Assembly (NCBI GenBank): GCA_019634055.1
Contig: JAHQVZ010000093.1
Span: forward strand, 1 to 38,834
DNA length: 38,834 nucleotides
DNA from: Leptolyngbyaceae cyanobacterium MAG.088
GTDB taxonomy: Bacteria; Cyanobacteriota; Cyanobacteriia; Phormidesmidales; Phormidesmidaceae
Reading direction: 5' to 3'
Shown here: positions 26,095-37,443 of the stretch, one piece after another
How positions within the stretch are numbered: position 1 is the stretch's first letter
Layout of the letters: each line of letters opens with the position of its first letter
Made by a program: the position numbers and the translations under genes
The notes under the pieces: model-generated
What the model was told of the DNA's origin: nothing
Seen by the model: only the letters and a program-made list of their open reading frames with translations
The model's database searches: none

Positions 26095-27240
26095 TCACTC
26101 TGAATTTTGTTTTTTGCTTCCTTCTAGGAAGTAATCGAGTTTGCCAGTCGTAATGATCCAGATAAATAAATAAAGACAGCAGATCCATAGAACGCAGCTG
26201 GCTAATAACGTGGCTGTGGGAATGTTTAGACTTTCTCCCAGGTAATAGGCTAACCCATTAAATGCATGGCCGACGGAAAGGCTTAGGCTTAGGGTAAGAG
26301 TCCAGAGAACGATTAGCAGCCATATCCACCGACGGAAAGAATGAATCAGCACACGGTTAAATGAACTCAGCTGCGACCAAGGGATAAAGGCCAAATAGGC
26401 AATAGCATTTGTATTAAAAGGGATGTTAAGTAGTAAACCGTTCGATAGATGAAAGAAACACGCGATAGCTAGCCATACGTACCAGGCCCTGCGCCAGAAC
26501 ATGGCTATTAAAAACCCTAGTTCAAAGATGACGGCAGAGAAATCAACCAGTTCCCATAACAATGGAACGTTGATACCAATGATAAATGGTGCAAGCAGGT
26601 GGGTACGACCATAACTGAAGTAGCCAGAATATAGCCAGCTGAGAAAACCGCTGGTAGACAGATCAAAATCTATCCAAGTGAGGGCTTTGCCAAAGCCTGC
26701 TGTGAAAAAGCTAAAGGATATTAACACAGCTAGCAGCCAGAGATTTTCTTGAGGCTTGGAAAACGGCGACAAATTCTGTTGTTTATGAAATAGGAAATAA
26801 TCAACTGAAAGATATCGCCCCCAATCTTTCAATGCCATAGTTAGCAGTACGCATAGGTAAAGTACTGAGCCATGATCAATTTTGCCTAGGGAATATTGAA
26901 AGTTGTTTGCAACGATCAATATCACCAATAAGGCAATAGTAGAAAACCTTGTAAAAAAACCTATGAGAAGGGTAATGGTAAAAATGGCCAGACAGAAATC
27001 GATGGTGTAGAAAAAAAATGGATGGGGAAAGCTAGAGAACAGAGACGATACACTCACAATGGGTGGATTGTAAAATGCGTCGGGAACGCTACCAATCCAG
27101 CGAAAGCTTTGCCAGCGAAAGCATAAAGTAAATAGACCAAAGACAATGCGAAACAGGCAGAGTGAAAGAGAATCAATATGGGTTACCTGTTTGATCCGGT
27201 TTTCTAGAAAATCTAGTGAGTTGCTAATGAAGTTCAACAT
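26095..27240 (-). CDS. HTTM-type polytopic membrane protein
   Basis: About 381 residues with roughly 8-9 hydrophobic segments, an N-terminal helix before the first TM, and the layout of HTTM-domain (vitamin K gamma-carboxylase-like) proteins: LFRIVFGLFTLCFRW near the start, IDHGSVLYLCVLLTMAL, FSFFTAGFGKAL and a late WELVDFSAVIFELGF. Many bacterial HTTM proteins have no defined activity. I choose the ATG, which overlaps the upstream gene by about 17 bp; a GTG seven codons earlier is possible. The overlap indicates translational coupling. The final residues are polar. Its place beside a sulfotransferase suggests a membrane step on the same surface molecule, which is inference. Confidence 0.72.
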   Translation of the reverse strand: MLNFISNSLDFLENRIKQVTHIDSLSLCLFRIVFGLFTLCFRWQSFRWIGSVPDAFYNPPIVSVSSLFSSFPHPFFFYTIDFCLAIFTITLLIGFFTRFSTIALLVILIVANNFQYSLGKIDHGSVLYLCVLLTMALKDWGRYLSVDYFLFHKQQNLSPFSKPQENLWLLAVLISFSFFTAGFGKALTWIDFDLSTSGFLSWLYSGYFSYGRTHLLAPFIIGINVPLLWELVDFSAVIFELGFLIAMFWRRAWYVWLAIACFFHLSNGLLLNIPFNTNAIAYLAFIPWSQLSSFNRVLIHSFRRWIWLLIVLWTLTLSLSLSVGHAFNGLAYYLGESLNIPTATLLASCVLWICCLYLFIWIITTGKLDYFLEGSKKQNSE

Positions 27241-27745
27241 CTGATTGTGCAATAATCTCACTTTTTATCGTTATTCTTTTATCAAGATTGAATACAGTTT
27301 TTACTTGTTGAACTCTTAGTGTCTCTGCATCTTCTATGTCGAGGTTTTTCAGTTGCTTATGCATCCATTCTAAAGCAGCTTTTTTGTCTTCTGGGGAAGC
27401 TTTTAGTACAGTAGTAGTTTGTAGTGTCCAAATGCCTAATGAAACGCTTTTAGACTTTGGCTCATTAAAGCCAAAACCGTTGCGGGCAATGTGAGTCCAA
27501 TATTGGGTAGGAATGGTGTCAAAAAATTGATTTGGGTCTAGTGACTTTTCAGAACCATTACTGCAGATGATGATGAGTTCGGTTCTAGAGAACTTGAGCA
27601 GCCCTTCTGAGGTAGATATTTTTGTAGCACCGGATGGCTGCAGGACAGCTGGATATGGCTCAAGGCTATTATTCATTTCTCGTAGAAGAAATGGCACGAT
27701 TAAGCCTAAGAGAAGAATTAGACGGATAACGAGTTTTTTAGTCAC
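27224..27745 (-). CDS. Membrane-anchored hypothetical protein (173 aa)
   Basis: A 173-residue protein with an N-terminal membrane anchor or signal (VIRLILLLGLIVPFLL, about 6-21) and a soluble extracytoplasmic-looking domain. The domain has FSRTELIIICSNGSEKSLDPNQFF and YWTHIARNGFGF; the C-terminal part is charged, with VQQVKTVFNLDKRITIKSE. I do not recognise a catalytic motif. Its stop overlaps the start of the HTTM gene, so the two are coupled and the proteins probably work together. The start is GTG; it is favoured because the hydrophobic segment follows at once. A 350-bp spacer lies upstream. Confidence 0.7.
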   Translation of the reverse strand: MTKKLVIRLILLLGLIVPFLLREMNNSLEPYPAVLQPSGATKISTSEGLLKFSRTELIIICSNGSEKSLDPNQFFDTIPTQYWTHIARNGFGFNEPKSKSVSLGIWTLQTTTVLKASPEDKKAALEWMHKQLKNLDIEDAETLRVQQVKTVFNLDKRITIKSEIIAQSDVELH

Positions 27746-28094
27746 AACCTATATCTGTACATGATTTTTTACTCGGTAGATTGCCCTAATTAACTATTAG
27801 GTATTGATGCCCCGTCCGCTACCTTTTGATTATTGGATGCTCCTTTGGGCTATATGACGGGGGCTTTAGACTCAAAGTCCTTAAATTTTTGGTCTGTGCA
27901 CATAATCTATGAAGTAAAATAGCTTGTTCATATTGTATATAATATCCAAGCTATCCACTTATACTAATCTGTCTAATTGGTTATGGTGGAGATAGCAGAA
28001 TAAGAATTTAAAGAGATAATATCGGCATGTGTAGAGTGCATGCTACATTTTGTGTTTGAGCATTTGTAGAAAAACCAGCAGAGTGTGCGTCCGA
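27746..28094. other. Intergenic region between two minus-strand units
   Basis: It should hold the promoter for the sulfotransferase operon. Two arms, CCCCGTC (27810-27816) and GACGGGG (27856-27862), are complementary but separated by a 39-nt loop, so a leader structure is only possible. A near-palindrome of A and T bases lies at 27930-27945. I see no gene. Confidence 0.45.
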
Positions 28095-29603
28095 CTACCC
28101 TATGTTGGTCCTATGGTCTAACCACTGCTGCCAACGGCGTTCACACCAGGTGAGTACACGGTCAATCCAGCGTAGGATTCTTTCTAAAGGATGTTCTAAA
28201 TAGCTGGCATCATTAACGTCGGTTTCAAATGCGTGGGGACTTTTGCTGGATAATCGACGGGTGTGATTGGCTTGGGACGATTGACTTGATAACCGATGGG
28301 TACGTGCTTTAAAAGTCTTGGCGTTGACTGACGATGGATAAAAAACGCGAGAATTGGGTTGAGGACTATTGGTTTTTAGAGGAGGAAGGCTAAGGGACTT
28401 GGCTCTTGGTGCTATGTTTGACCATGCTTTGTGAAACTCTATGGGCAGTGCTTCTATAAACGCTGCACCAATGGTCAAAATGGTCTGAGCAGACAGGGGC
28501 TTAGCTTGATGACGTACTATAGTCTTGCTTTGCCTATAAGTACTCATGACCTTTGCAATATAGCGATTGATGTCTGTCTGTTGCTCAGGGGTAAAGATAT
28601 CAAAAACCTCGTTCTTGAGATTTACTAATACGAGCTTTCGAGTTTGTAGGGACGAGGCCAGAGTGGTTCCATTCTGAGTGAGCTCTGCTGTTTCATTGCT
28701 ATGGTTAGATAAACTGTTTTTCCCTTTGCTGATCAGCCTATATTGAGGTGTAATTGCCAGCTGTCCTTTTTGTTCTGAGGAGAGAAGCTGTTGAGTGTGC
28801 CTAAGAATTGCTGTATGAGAGTGACTAGGATGTGTTAGTTGGCCTTCGATAGTCAGCTGGGGTGAGCCATAGAGCTTTTGTGAGTGTCGAGGCACTATTG
28901 TTTGTGTTGGATTGCGTGATTGCTCATAGGCAGTGATAATTCGTGTGATGTAATATTGCAGGTCTGACTGTTGTTCAGGGGTAAAAATATCAAAGATCTC
29001 ATTTTTGAGGTTCACTAATACCAGTTTTCTACTGTTTAGTGCAGAGGCTAGGGTTGTTCCATTCTGTAACAGATTTGATGTATTTCTACGATTAATATTA
29101 GCTTGACTACTCGGAGTTAGGTGCTCTGGTATTTGACGCAGTTTATGCTGTAAAAGCTTAGTTCTTCTAGGACTGTGAGTCATAGAAGATGGTTTGTCAG
29201 TCAGTTGTTGTTTGATTTGGTGGAATACGTTTGAGAGGCGATAGCTAGTCTGCCTAATGAGACTACGTCTGGGGGCAATAGTAATCTGTCTCTTTTGGGT
29301 TGGGGAGAGCAATTGTTGAGTGTGACTTAGGATAGCTGTCAGCGAGTGCTCAATATCAGTGACATGAGCTTTGGCAGGATTTTGAGTGGGTGTTTGGGAA
29401 GACTTGCTGCTATCAATGGCAAACCTTGCCCGTTCTACTGCTCGTATGATGACGTAGATGGGGAATATAGCCACCTGCGCTCCCCACGTGGTAGTTGACT
29501 GTAGCTGTCGCCAGGCCCGATCTTGTCGCTCTAATCCTTGCTGCCATTGCTGCAGCACAAACGTGAGTAATTTGCTTTTGTAGGGTCGAGACGACGATGG
29601 CAT
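28095..29603 (-). CDS. Cyanobacterial hypothetical protein with internal duplication
   Basis: About 502 residues from the chosen ATG. The N-terminus (SSRPYKSKLLTFVLQQW, then TTWGAQVAIFPIYVII) resembles a cyanobacterial protein group of unknown role. Two repeated segments occur at about 86-230 and 262-360. Each begins with HS-TAIL-HTQQLLS, and each contains QNGTTLAS, then RKLVLVNLKNE(I/V)FDIF and TPEQQ. The second has a shorter linker. The C-terminus is basic and Trp-rich (HPLERILRWIDRVLTWCERRW), possibly membrane-associated. An ATG 39 bp upstream also opens the frame, but its 5' side is a 59-nt hairpin leaving no room for a ribosome site. Divergent from the mannosidase gene. Confidence 0.72.
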   Translation of the reverse strand: MPSSSRPYKSKLLTFVLQQWQQGLERQDRAWRQLQSTTTWGAQVAIFPIYVIIRAVERARFAIDSSKSSQTPTQNPAKAHVTDIEHSLTAILSHTQQLLSPTQKRQITIAPRRSLIRQTSYRLSNVFHQIKQQLTDKPSSMTHSPRRTKLLQHKLRQIPEHLTPSSQANINRRNTSNLLQNGTTLASALNSRKLVLVNLKNEIFDIFTPEQQSDLQYYITRIITAYEQSRNPTQTIVPRHSQKLYGSPQLTIEGQLTHPSHSHTAILRHTQQLLSSEQKGQLAITPQYRLISKGKNSLSNHSNETAELTQNGTTLASSLQTRKLVLVNLKNEVFDIFTPEQQTDINRYIAKVMSTYRQSKTIVRHQAKPLSAQTILTIGAAFIEALPIEFHKAWSNIAPRAKSLSLPPLKTNSPQPNSRVFYPSSVNAKTFKARTHRLSSQSSQANHTRRLSSKSPHAFETDVNDASYLEHPLERILRWIDRVLTWCERRWQQWLDHRTNIG

Positions 29604-29644
29604 AGTGGGATGACAAGTATCCGCAGACGCTTGATATAACATCT

Positions 29645-29703
29645 GTCAGGTTTGTTTAGGATCATAGTTGTCCTTAACAGCTGTGATCCTAAACAAACCT
29701 GAC
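29645..29703. repeat. 59-nt near-perfect inverted repeat between divergent genes
   Basis: Two perfect 20-nt arms (outer ends GTCAGG and CCTGAC) flank a 19-nt centre that itself pairs with two G-T wobbles, giving a stem of about 27 bp and a 5-nt loop. It lies between the start codons of two divergent genes. No T-run follows on either side, so it is not a standard terminator. It could be a small mobile palindrome, a transcript-stabilising hairpin or a protein site. Confidence 0.85.
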
Positions 29704-29709
29704 TCGTAA

Positions 29710-29739
29710 TCGACGAATGCATCCGCCGATTACTATAAT
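29710..29739 (+). promoter_or_regulatory. Predicted sigma-70-type promoter for the mannosidase gene
   Basis: A perfect TATAAT (29734-29739) is preceded by TCGACG, a partial -35 match, 18 bp upstream. Arms GTAATCG and CGATTAC (29706-29712 and 29727-29733) form an inverted repeat overlapping the spacer, a possible operator. The predicted transcript start is about 15-18 bp before the ATG. Confidence 0.5.
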
Positions 29740-29762
29740 CCTAGTCCGATATTAGCGGAACT

Positions 29763-32966
<3,204 letters not shown>

Positions 32967-33227
32967 AGCTTTAAAGGTTAGAAGCCGGACTGTTGTTACC
33001 AACAGCCCAGCTAGTTTCTGTATATTAACGTAGCCGATAAGGGGTGGGTTAAATATAGTTCGTTTATCTACACACTACATTCATCCCAAATTAGGGTCGT
33101 CAGATAACAGTTCTGCGAAGATATTTTGAACTTTCTTTGAAGTTTTGTCTTAAGCTTTTTTTAAGCATAAAAAGATACCTGAAAGTACCCATAAAAGATA
33201 CAAAATATCTCCGCAAAACTACGTGTA

Positions 33228-33629
33228 TCAAGCCGCTACAGGAGTTTTGTTATCAGCCGTAGAATTGTTGCGACCCGTCTCTCCATCAGGGTCTCGCACC
33301 ACATCTAGGTCAATATCTAGTACGTTCATGGTGAGTCCAGCTTTAGGAGAACCATCGGCTTTGGACACGTAGGGTGTGGGCTCTACACTGCCAGTACAAA
33401 TAATCAAGGAACCTTTTTTCAAAAAATTTAGTTTTCTCCAGCCAGCGGATCCTTCCCAGATACTAAGGCTGACCGTGAAGGATTCATTGCGATCTTTAAC
33501 TCCACGGACATAAATTGTGGCATCGGCCACCTTTGCTTGGCGACCATCGCGTAAATCAACCGTTTTGACTGCAGCGTCAGCGGCCAAATTACCGCTGACG
33601 GTCCACTTATTCAGACCAACGCTGGACAT
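33228..33629 (-). CDS. Single-stranded DNA-binding protein (OB-fold), cyanobacterial type
   Basis: A 133-residue OB-fold protein. It begins LNKWTVSGNLAADAAVKTVD (6-25), then VADATIYVRG, FTVSLSIWEGSAGWRKL (about 51-67), FLKKGSLIICTGSVEPTPYVSK and GLTMNVLDIDLDVV. This is the shorter cyanobacterial SSB-like form, distinct from the longer main SSB with an acidic DDIPF-type tail. The C-terminus here (NNSTADNKTPVAA) lacks that acidic tail, so interaction with the usual SSB partner proteins is not expected. It probably binds single-stranded DNA. It is 84 bp downstream of glgA on the same strand. Confidence 0.8.
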   Translation of the reverse strand: MSSVGLNKWTVSGNLAADAAVKTVDLRDGRQAKVADATIYVRGVKDRNESFTVSLSIWEGSAGWRKLNFLKKGSLIICTGSVEPTPYVSKADGSPKAGLTMNVLDIDLDVVRDPDGETGRNNSTADNKTPVAA

Positions 33630-33713
33630 GGAAAATACCCCTATAAAACATGAGTGTGTACTATCTCAGTTTGCCCAGGTGTTAGCCAGGTGTGGGTATT
33701 GAGACTGCTTTTT

Positions 33714-35189
33714 CTATTGATGACGGATAGAATCGTAGATTTTGATGTATTGCTCTCCAGGGATATTCCAGGAATAATCACAGGCCATACCCTGGCGCTG
33801 CACTTGTTCGAATCCTTCTCTGTCTGTATACCAAAGGTCTAAAGCTCTATCTAGAGCTGACTCTAGGGCATAGTTATCAGACTGGTAGAACACAAAGCCG
33901 TTGCGCTTTTCAGGTGGTTTATTTTCGTCATAGTCGATATCAAAGACGGTATCTACTAGACCACCCACACCTCTTACTACGGGCACTGTGCCGTACTTAA
34001 AGCTAATCAGCTGAGTCAAACCGCAGGGTTCAAAATTACTAGGTACGACGATGATATCTGCACCAGCGTAAATCAAGTGAGATAGTTCCTCATCAAAGCC
34101 CAGCTCTAGATGACAGTTAGGATTGTCATTTTGATGAGTTTTTTCATACTGGAAATGATCGTTAATGCTGGCACTAGTCGCTGAACCTAGCAGAACGAAT
34201 TGAGCACCCCGATTGAGGGAACGGTACATGGCATGGTGTACTAGATGCACACCTTTTTGCTCATCCAGACGACCAATAAAGGCGACCAGCGGTTTGTCAT
34301 CATGCCCCAGCATCAGTCGTTCACGCAATGCTTTTTTGTTGTAAAGCTTCTGGTCTAGCGTGTCGGGGGTATAGGGGTCAGAAATGTAGGCATCATTCTT
34401 TGGATTCCAAAGGTTGTAGTCGATGCCATTGAGCACGCCCTTAAACTTATGCTGATTGACATGAAGCGTGTGGCCTAGACCATAGCCAAAGTCTCCATGG
34501 TGAGCTTCCCAGGCATGGTGGGGTGACACGGTGGTGACCGCATTGGCAAAGGTAATGCCCCCTTTCATATAGTTCAGGGAGAAGGGGTTGAAGTTATCCT
34601 GCAAGCGCTCCAGGTTGAAATAATACTCTGGGCGGTTGAGTCCGGTGGCGTAGAGGACATCGGTGCCTGCATTACCCTGGTGCTTGAAGTTATGGATGGT
34701 ATAGCACACGCGTTGGTGCTCCATACCGTGGTACTTATAAATTTCAAACAGCATCACAGGTATCAGACCTGTCTGCCAGTCGTGGCAATGAATAACGTCA
34801 GGGCGCTTGTTGCTCTGCTGTAAAAATTCTAGGGCCGCCTTACTAAAGAAGGCAAAACGCATGGGGTCATCATCACAGCCATAGTATTTGCCACGGCGGA
34901 ACCAATTATCCTTATCGTGGGGTTCAATAAAAAAGCATAGACGGCCATGAACCCAGCCACAGTGGACATCACAGTGAACTTCAGCCCCGTGCCAGGGGAC
35001 CTTTAGATCTTTATAGGCATCGTGTAGACCCCAAATGTGGTCATACCGCATGCAATCGTATTTGGGCAGAATCAGCTCTACTGTATGGCCGCGTAACTCT
35101 AGCTCGCGACTGAGACCATAGACTACATCTCCTAGACCTCCGGCCTTAATCACCGGAGCGCACTCAGAGGCGATTTGTACGATATACAT
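33714..35189 (-). CDS. glgA: Glycogen/starch synthase, GlgA2 type
   Basis: GT5 glycogen synthase moving glucose from ADP-glucose to alpha-1,4 chains; cytosolic. At 491 residues it has normal length. The ADP-glucose motif is KAGGLGDVVYGLSREL (15-30), with KAGG instead of the KTGG of many bacterial GlgA1 enzymes, typical of cyanobacterial GlgA2. Other motifs are HCHDWQTGLIP, CYTIHNFKHQG, TVSPHHAWEA, GVLNGIDYNLWNP, FIGRLDEQKGVHLV, and the C-terminal SNFEPCGLTQLISFKYGTVPVVRGVGGL, quoted in part, with the catalytic Glu. It ends YDYSWN-like (CDYSWNIPGEQYI). A GAGGGG ribosome site precedes the ATG. It sits downstream of a truncated polyphosphate kinase on the same strand. Confidence 0.95.
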   Translation of the reverse strand: MYIVQIASECAPVIKAGGLGDVVYGLSRELELRGHTVELILPKYDCMRYDHIWGLHDAYKDLKVPWHGAEVHCDVHCGWVHGRLCFFIEPHDKDNWFRRGKYYGCDDDPMRFAFFSKAALEFLQQSNKRPDVIHCHDWQTGLIPVMLFEIYKYHGMEHQRVCYTIHNFKHQGNAGTDVLYATGLNRPEYYFNLERLQDNFNPFSLNYMKGGITFANAVTTVSPHHAWEAHHGDFGYGLGHTLHVNQHKFKGVLNGIDYNLWNPKNDAYISDPYTPDTLDQKLYNKKALRERLMLGHDDKPLVAFIGRLDEQKGVHLVHHAMYRSLNRGAQFVLLGSATSASINDHFQYEKTHQNDNPNCHLELGFDEELSHLIYAGADIIVVPSNFEPCGLTQLISFKYGTVPVVRGVGGLVDTVFDIDYDENKPPEKRNGFVFYQSDNYALESALDRALDLWYTDREGFEQVQRQGMACDYSWNIPGEQYIKIYDSIRHQ

Positions 35190-35488
35190 GCTTACCCCTC
35201 ACTGCTTATAAAAGTAGATTTTTAATGTATAGGCATTGCCCAAGCAAGAACAAATGCACTAGATGTCTAAGCATTTATTCCTATTAAAAGAATATTGTAT
35301 AGAAACATGAAGCGTTCTGCAGCTTCTATTTCTATACAGTTTGATATGGAAAAGTAATGGGTCAGTTGTAAGGCAGTCGATGGTCAGTAATCTCTGGGGC
35401 ATAGATGGGGGATTGGAGGGCTTGAGTTCGTAGGACTATGGTTGCCGCTCTTGCCTCAGTGTTAAGGTTGACTCTGAAGGCGACGTAT
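35190..35488. other. Spacer between truncated ppk and glgA
   Basis: On the minus strand, a +1 frame relative to the ppk-like gene stays open for about 57 codons across its stop and ends with TGA at 35362-35364. Its protein-like string (KYVAFRVNLNTEARAATIVL) does not resemble polyphosphate kinase. It may be the tail of an unrelated gene joined by deletion, or chance. The glgA promoter should lie to its left. Confidence 0.35.
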
Positions 35489-36460
35489 TTAATCTTGGGT
35501 TGGCAATAGGCAGAAAAAATATAAATCTCGCAAATTCAGATGTCCATCGAGTTGATAGACATCATCAGGGGTAATTTGGAACTCTTGGATTAAAGAGTCC
35601 TGTAAGTTTTTAGGAAAGGTTGATGCTACTTCAAGGCGGACAACAGATCCATCTAATTGTCGTTTGGTACTGTCTTGTTGGATAGCAAGTAGGTGATTGT
35701 CAGGTTTGTTTTTTTGTGTAGGAACCTCAGTGGCTCTAGTGATGCGAAACGGATGGCTGTTGAGAATGGCCATGCCTGGGAATAGAGATGCTAGGTGACG
35801 GATAATAATGTCTTCTAGGGCAATGCCTGCCCAGGAAACTGGTTGGTGGTCGACAGTTTTGAGGTTGTCGGGAAAACTGATAAACCTGGGTAAATTGTTG
35901 GGAACTTTGATTCTAACGAATCGAGGGGTTTGTGTTTCGGGATCTTCTATCTCGGCTGCGATATTGAGGCTGAGGTTAGACATTCTGGGGAATGGGTGGG
36001 CCGGGTCAACGCCCAAGGGGGTCAAAATTGGGAAAATGTGGGATTCGAATAACTCGGTTAAATGAGATTGTTGTTGTTGGTTGAGTCGATCGTAGGTGAG
36101 GAGGTAGATGCCTTCAGTTTCCATGTGCGATCGCATTTCACCAAAGAAATACGTATGTTGTCGTTGCACAATGGGTAATAGATGATCATGGATGTGCTCC
36201 AGCTGTTGCCGAGGAGTAATGCCATTCCCTGGAGTGTTTGTAATATTGGTTTGTGCTTGATCTAACAATTCTGGCACCTGGACCATAAAAAAATCATCTA
36301 GATTGGTACTGAATGTGGCTAATACGTTAAGGCGTTCTAGTAAGGGTGTGCGTTGGTTAAATGCTTTGTGGAGCGCCCGGTTGTTAAACTGCAGCCAGTT
36401 GAGTTCCCGCTTGTAGTATTGCGGGGTGCGCAGCGTTGGCTTGTCCATAGAAATGGTCAT
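35489..36460 (-). CDS. Polyphosphate kinase 1 N- and H-domain fragment (C-terminal catalytic domains missing)
   Basis: At 323 residues this is under half of normal Ppk1 (about 700). It begins with the N domain: YYKRELNWLQFNNRALHKAF (15-35, in part), PLLERLNVLATFSTNLDDFFMVQVPEL. The H domain follows: ILTPLGVDPAHPFPRMSNLSLNIA (in part), RFVRIKVPNNLPRF, HPFRITRATEV. The protein stops at LNLRDLYFF, just before the C1 domain, so the phosphorylated His and the nucleotide site are absent; polymerase activity is not expected. Translation signals are intact (AAGGAG 7 bases before the ATG), so it may be a decaying paralogue or a deliberate short form. A HIP1 site lies inside. A direct repeat of Pho-box-like sequences lies about 95 bp upstream. 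Confidence 0.85.
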   Translation of the reverse strand: MTISMDKPTLRTPQYYKRELNWLQFNNRALHKAFNQRTPLLERLNVLATFSTNLDDFFMVQVPELLDQAQTNITNTPGNGITPRQQLEHIHDHLLPIVQRQHTYFFGEMRSHMETEGIYLLTYDRLNQQQQSHLTELFESHIFPILTPLGVDPAHPFPRMSNLSLNIAAEIEDPETQTPRFVRIKVPNNLPRFISFPDNLKTVDHQPVSWAGIALEDIIIRHLASLFPGMAILNSHPFRITRATEVPTQKNKPDNHLLAIQQDSTKRQLDGSVVRLEVASTFPKNLQDSLIQEFQITPDDVYQLDGHLNLRDLYFFCLLPTQD

Positions 36461-36467
36461 GCTGGGG

Positions 36468-36473
36468 CTCCTT
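36468..36473 (-). promoter_or_regulatory. Shine-Dalgarno site of the truncated ppk
   Basis: AAGGAG on the minus strand, 7 bases before the ATG. It shows that translation initiation of this shortened gene is intact. Confidence 0.65.
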
Positions 36474-36539
36474 GAGTTGATGCTTGACTGATTGGTGGCT
36501 TTTTCCTTAATACCGCAGATCGGAGTAGCTGCAACGATA

Positions 36540-36578
36540 GGATCAAATAGCTTAATTAGGGATCAAATAGCTTAATTA
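36540..36578. promoter_or_regulatory. 20-bp direct repeat with Pho-box-like cores
   Basis: Two 19-nt identical copies (each GGATCAAATAGCTTAATTA) are spaced 20 bp apart. Each contains CTTAATTA, which fits the cyanobacterial SphR/PhoB half-site PyTTAAPyPy(T/A). Classic Pho boxes have an 11-bp period and these lack the middle copy, so a phosphate-response role is tentative. It lies 80-118 bp upstream of the ppk-like gene. Confidence 0.35.
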
Positions 36579-36753
36579 TCGTGGTTGCTAAGAAAACGGT
36601 ATTGAGGAGGATGTCAGCAGATCACTTGCTGGTCAAGGAAAGGGTATGAATGAGCTATGGGTTTGGGTGGGGTGCGATCGCGCGTAAAACCTCTATGGAT
36701 ACGCTATGGGTATCACTGTATGAGGAGAGTGTTGTTTTATCTAGTGCTGACTC

Positions 36754-37443
36754 TTACTGTTGTGCAGCTGAGTGTTTGGCATAGCGCTGCTGCTGATAAT
36801 GCTTTCGCTTTTTTGCGGTGGCTTGAGCTGCAGGCGTTTTAGAAAATTGTTCAATAACTGCATAGCTTGCGCCCAGATATATCAGCATCAGTTCTTGTAT
36901 GTGAGTACTGTTGATTAAGTCTGATGGCAAACTATTAAAAGCTTGAGAGAGCGTTTGCTGTGTTGCTGGGGAACTGACTTGCTCGGGCTGAGTTAAATCT
37001 GCGTCGAGGGGTATTTCAGCGGGCCATTGATAAAAGGCTTGTTCGACAAGAGCCGTTAGCCATGGGGCGAATTCAGGATGGTGCCAAAGGGTGATTTGGT
37101 TTTCTAATAGGGAGTTGACCAGGTCGGTTGGCTCTAGTGGCTGTGAGTCTGATGCAGGGTCGGCAGTATAGAAGTCATTGATATTATCTTCGAACCAGGC
37201 GTACCAGGTAGAGCTGCTATCGTGATCTGCAAATTTTGTAGGATCCGTCGCGTCTTCGGACTCGGTACTGATAGCTAGTTGACGAGTTAAGTCAATCGTT
37301 TTTGCTTGGATGTAGTGGCGGATTAGCCATGTTACCAACGACATCAATTCCAGTTTTATCGATATGGTTAGGATGATGTTCCGTAATGTCGATAATGGGC
37401 GACTCACTTTGGATGACATTGACTCTACGTTCCTGTAAGACAT
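36754..37443 (-). CDS. Hypothetical protein (229 aa)
   Basis: I do not recognise this protein. The N-terminal ~50 residues are basic/amphipathic with an aliphatic stretch (LRNIILTISIKLELMSLVTWLI) that may be a membrane-association helix. The middle is acidic (about 60-110: ESEDATDPTKF, then WYAWFEDNINDFY). The C-terminal third is helical, ending in a basic Gln-rich tail (KKRKHYQQQRYAKHSAAQQ). The start is uncertain: ATGs at residues 9 and 34 are also possible, and the 5' ends have no strong ribosome site. It lies upstream of the ppk-like gene on the same strand, separated by about 290 bp with a direct repeat. Confidence 0.6.
   Translation of the reverse strand: MSYRNVESMSSKVSRPLSTLRNIILTISIKLELMSLVTWLIRHYIQAKTIDLTRQLAISTESEDATDPTKFADHDSSSTWYAWFEDNINDFYTADPASDSQPLEPTDLVNSLLENQITLWHHPEFAPWLTALVEQAFYQWPAEIPLDADLTQPEQVSSPATQQTLSQAFNSLPSDLINSTHIQELMLIYLGASYAVIEQFSKTPAAQATAKKRKHYQQQRYAKHSAAQQ

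Noticed and set aside
29645-29703. Bidirectional terminator
   Set aside because: No T-run on either strand, and it lies between divergent gene starts rather than gene ends.
35362-35534. +1 frame after ppk as a frameshifted continuation of Ppk1
   Set aside because: The peptide shows none of the C1-domain motifs that should follow, so a simple frameshift does not explain the truncation.
36657-36842. 61-codon plus-strand frame opposite the 229-aa gene
   Set aside because: It overlaps the 3' end of the minus-strand gene and has no ribosome site or family features, despite one hydrophobic stretch.
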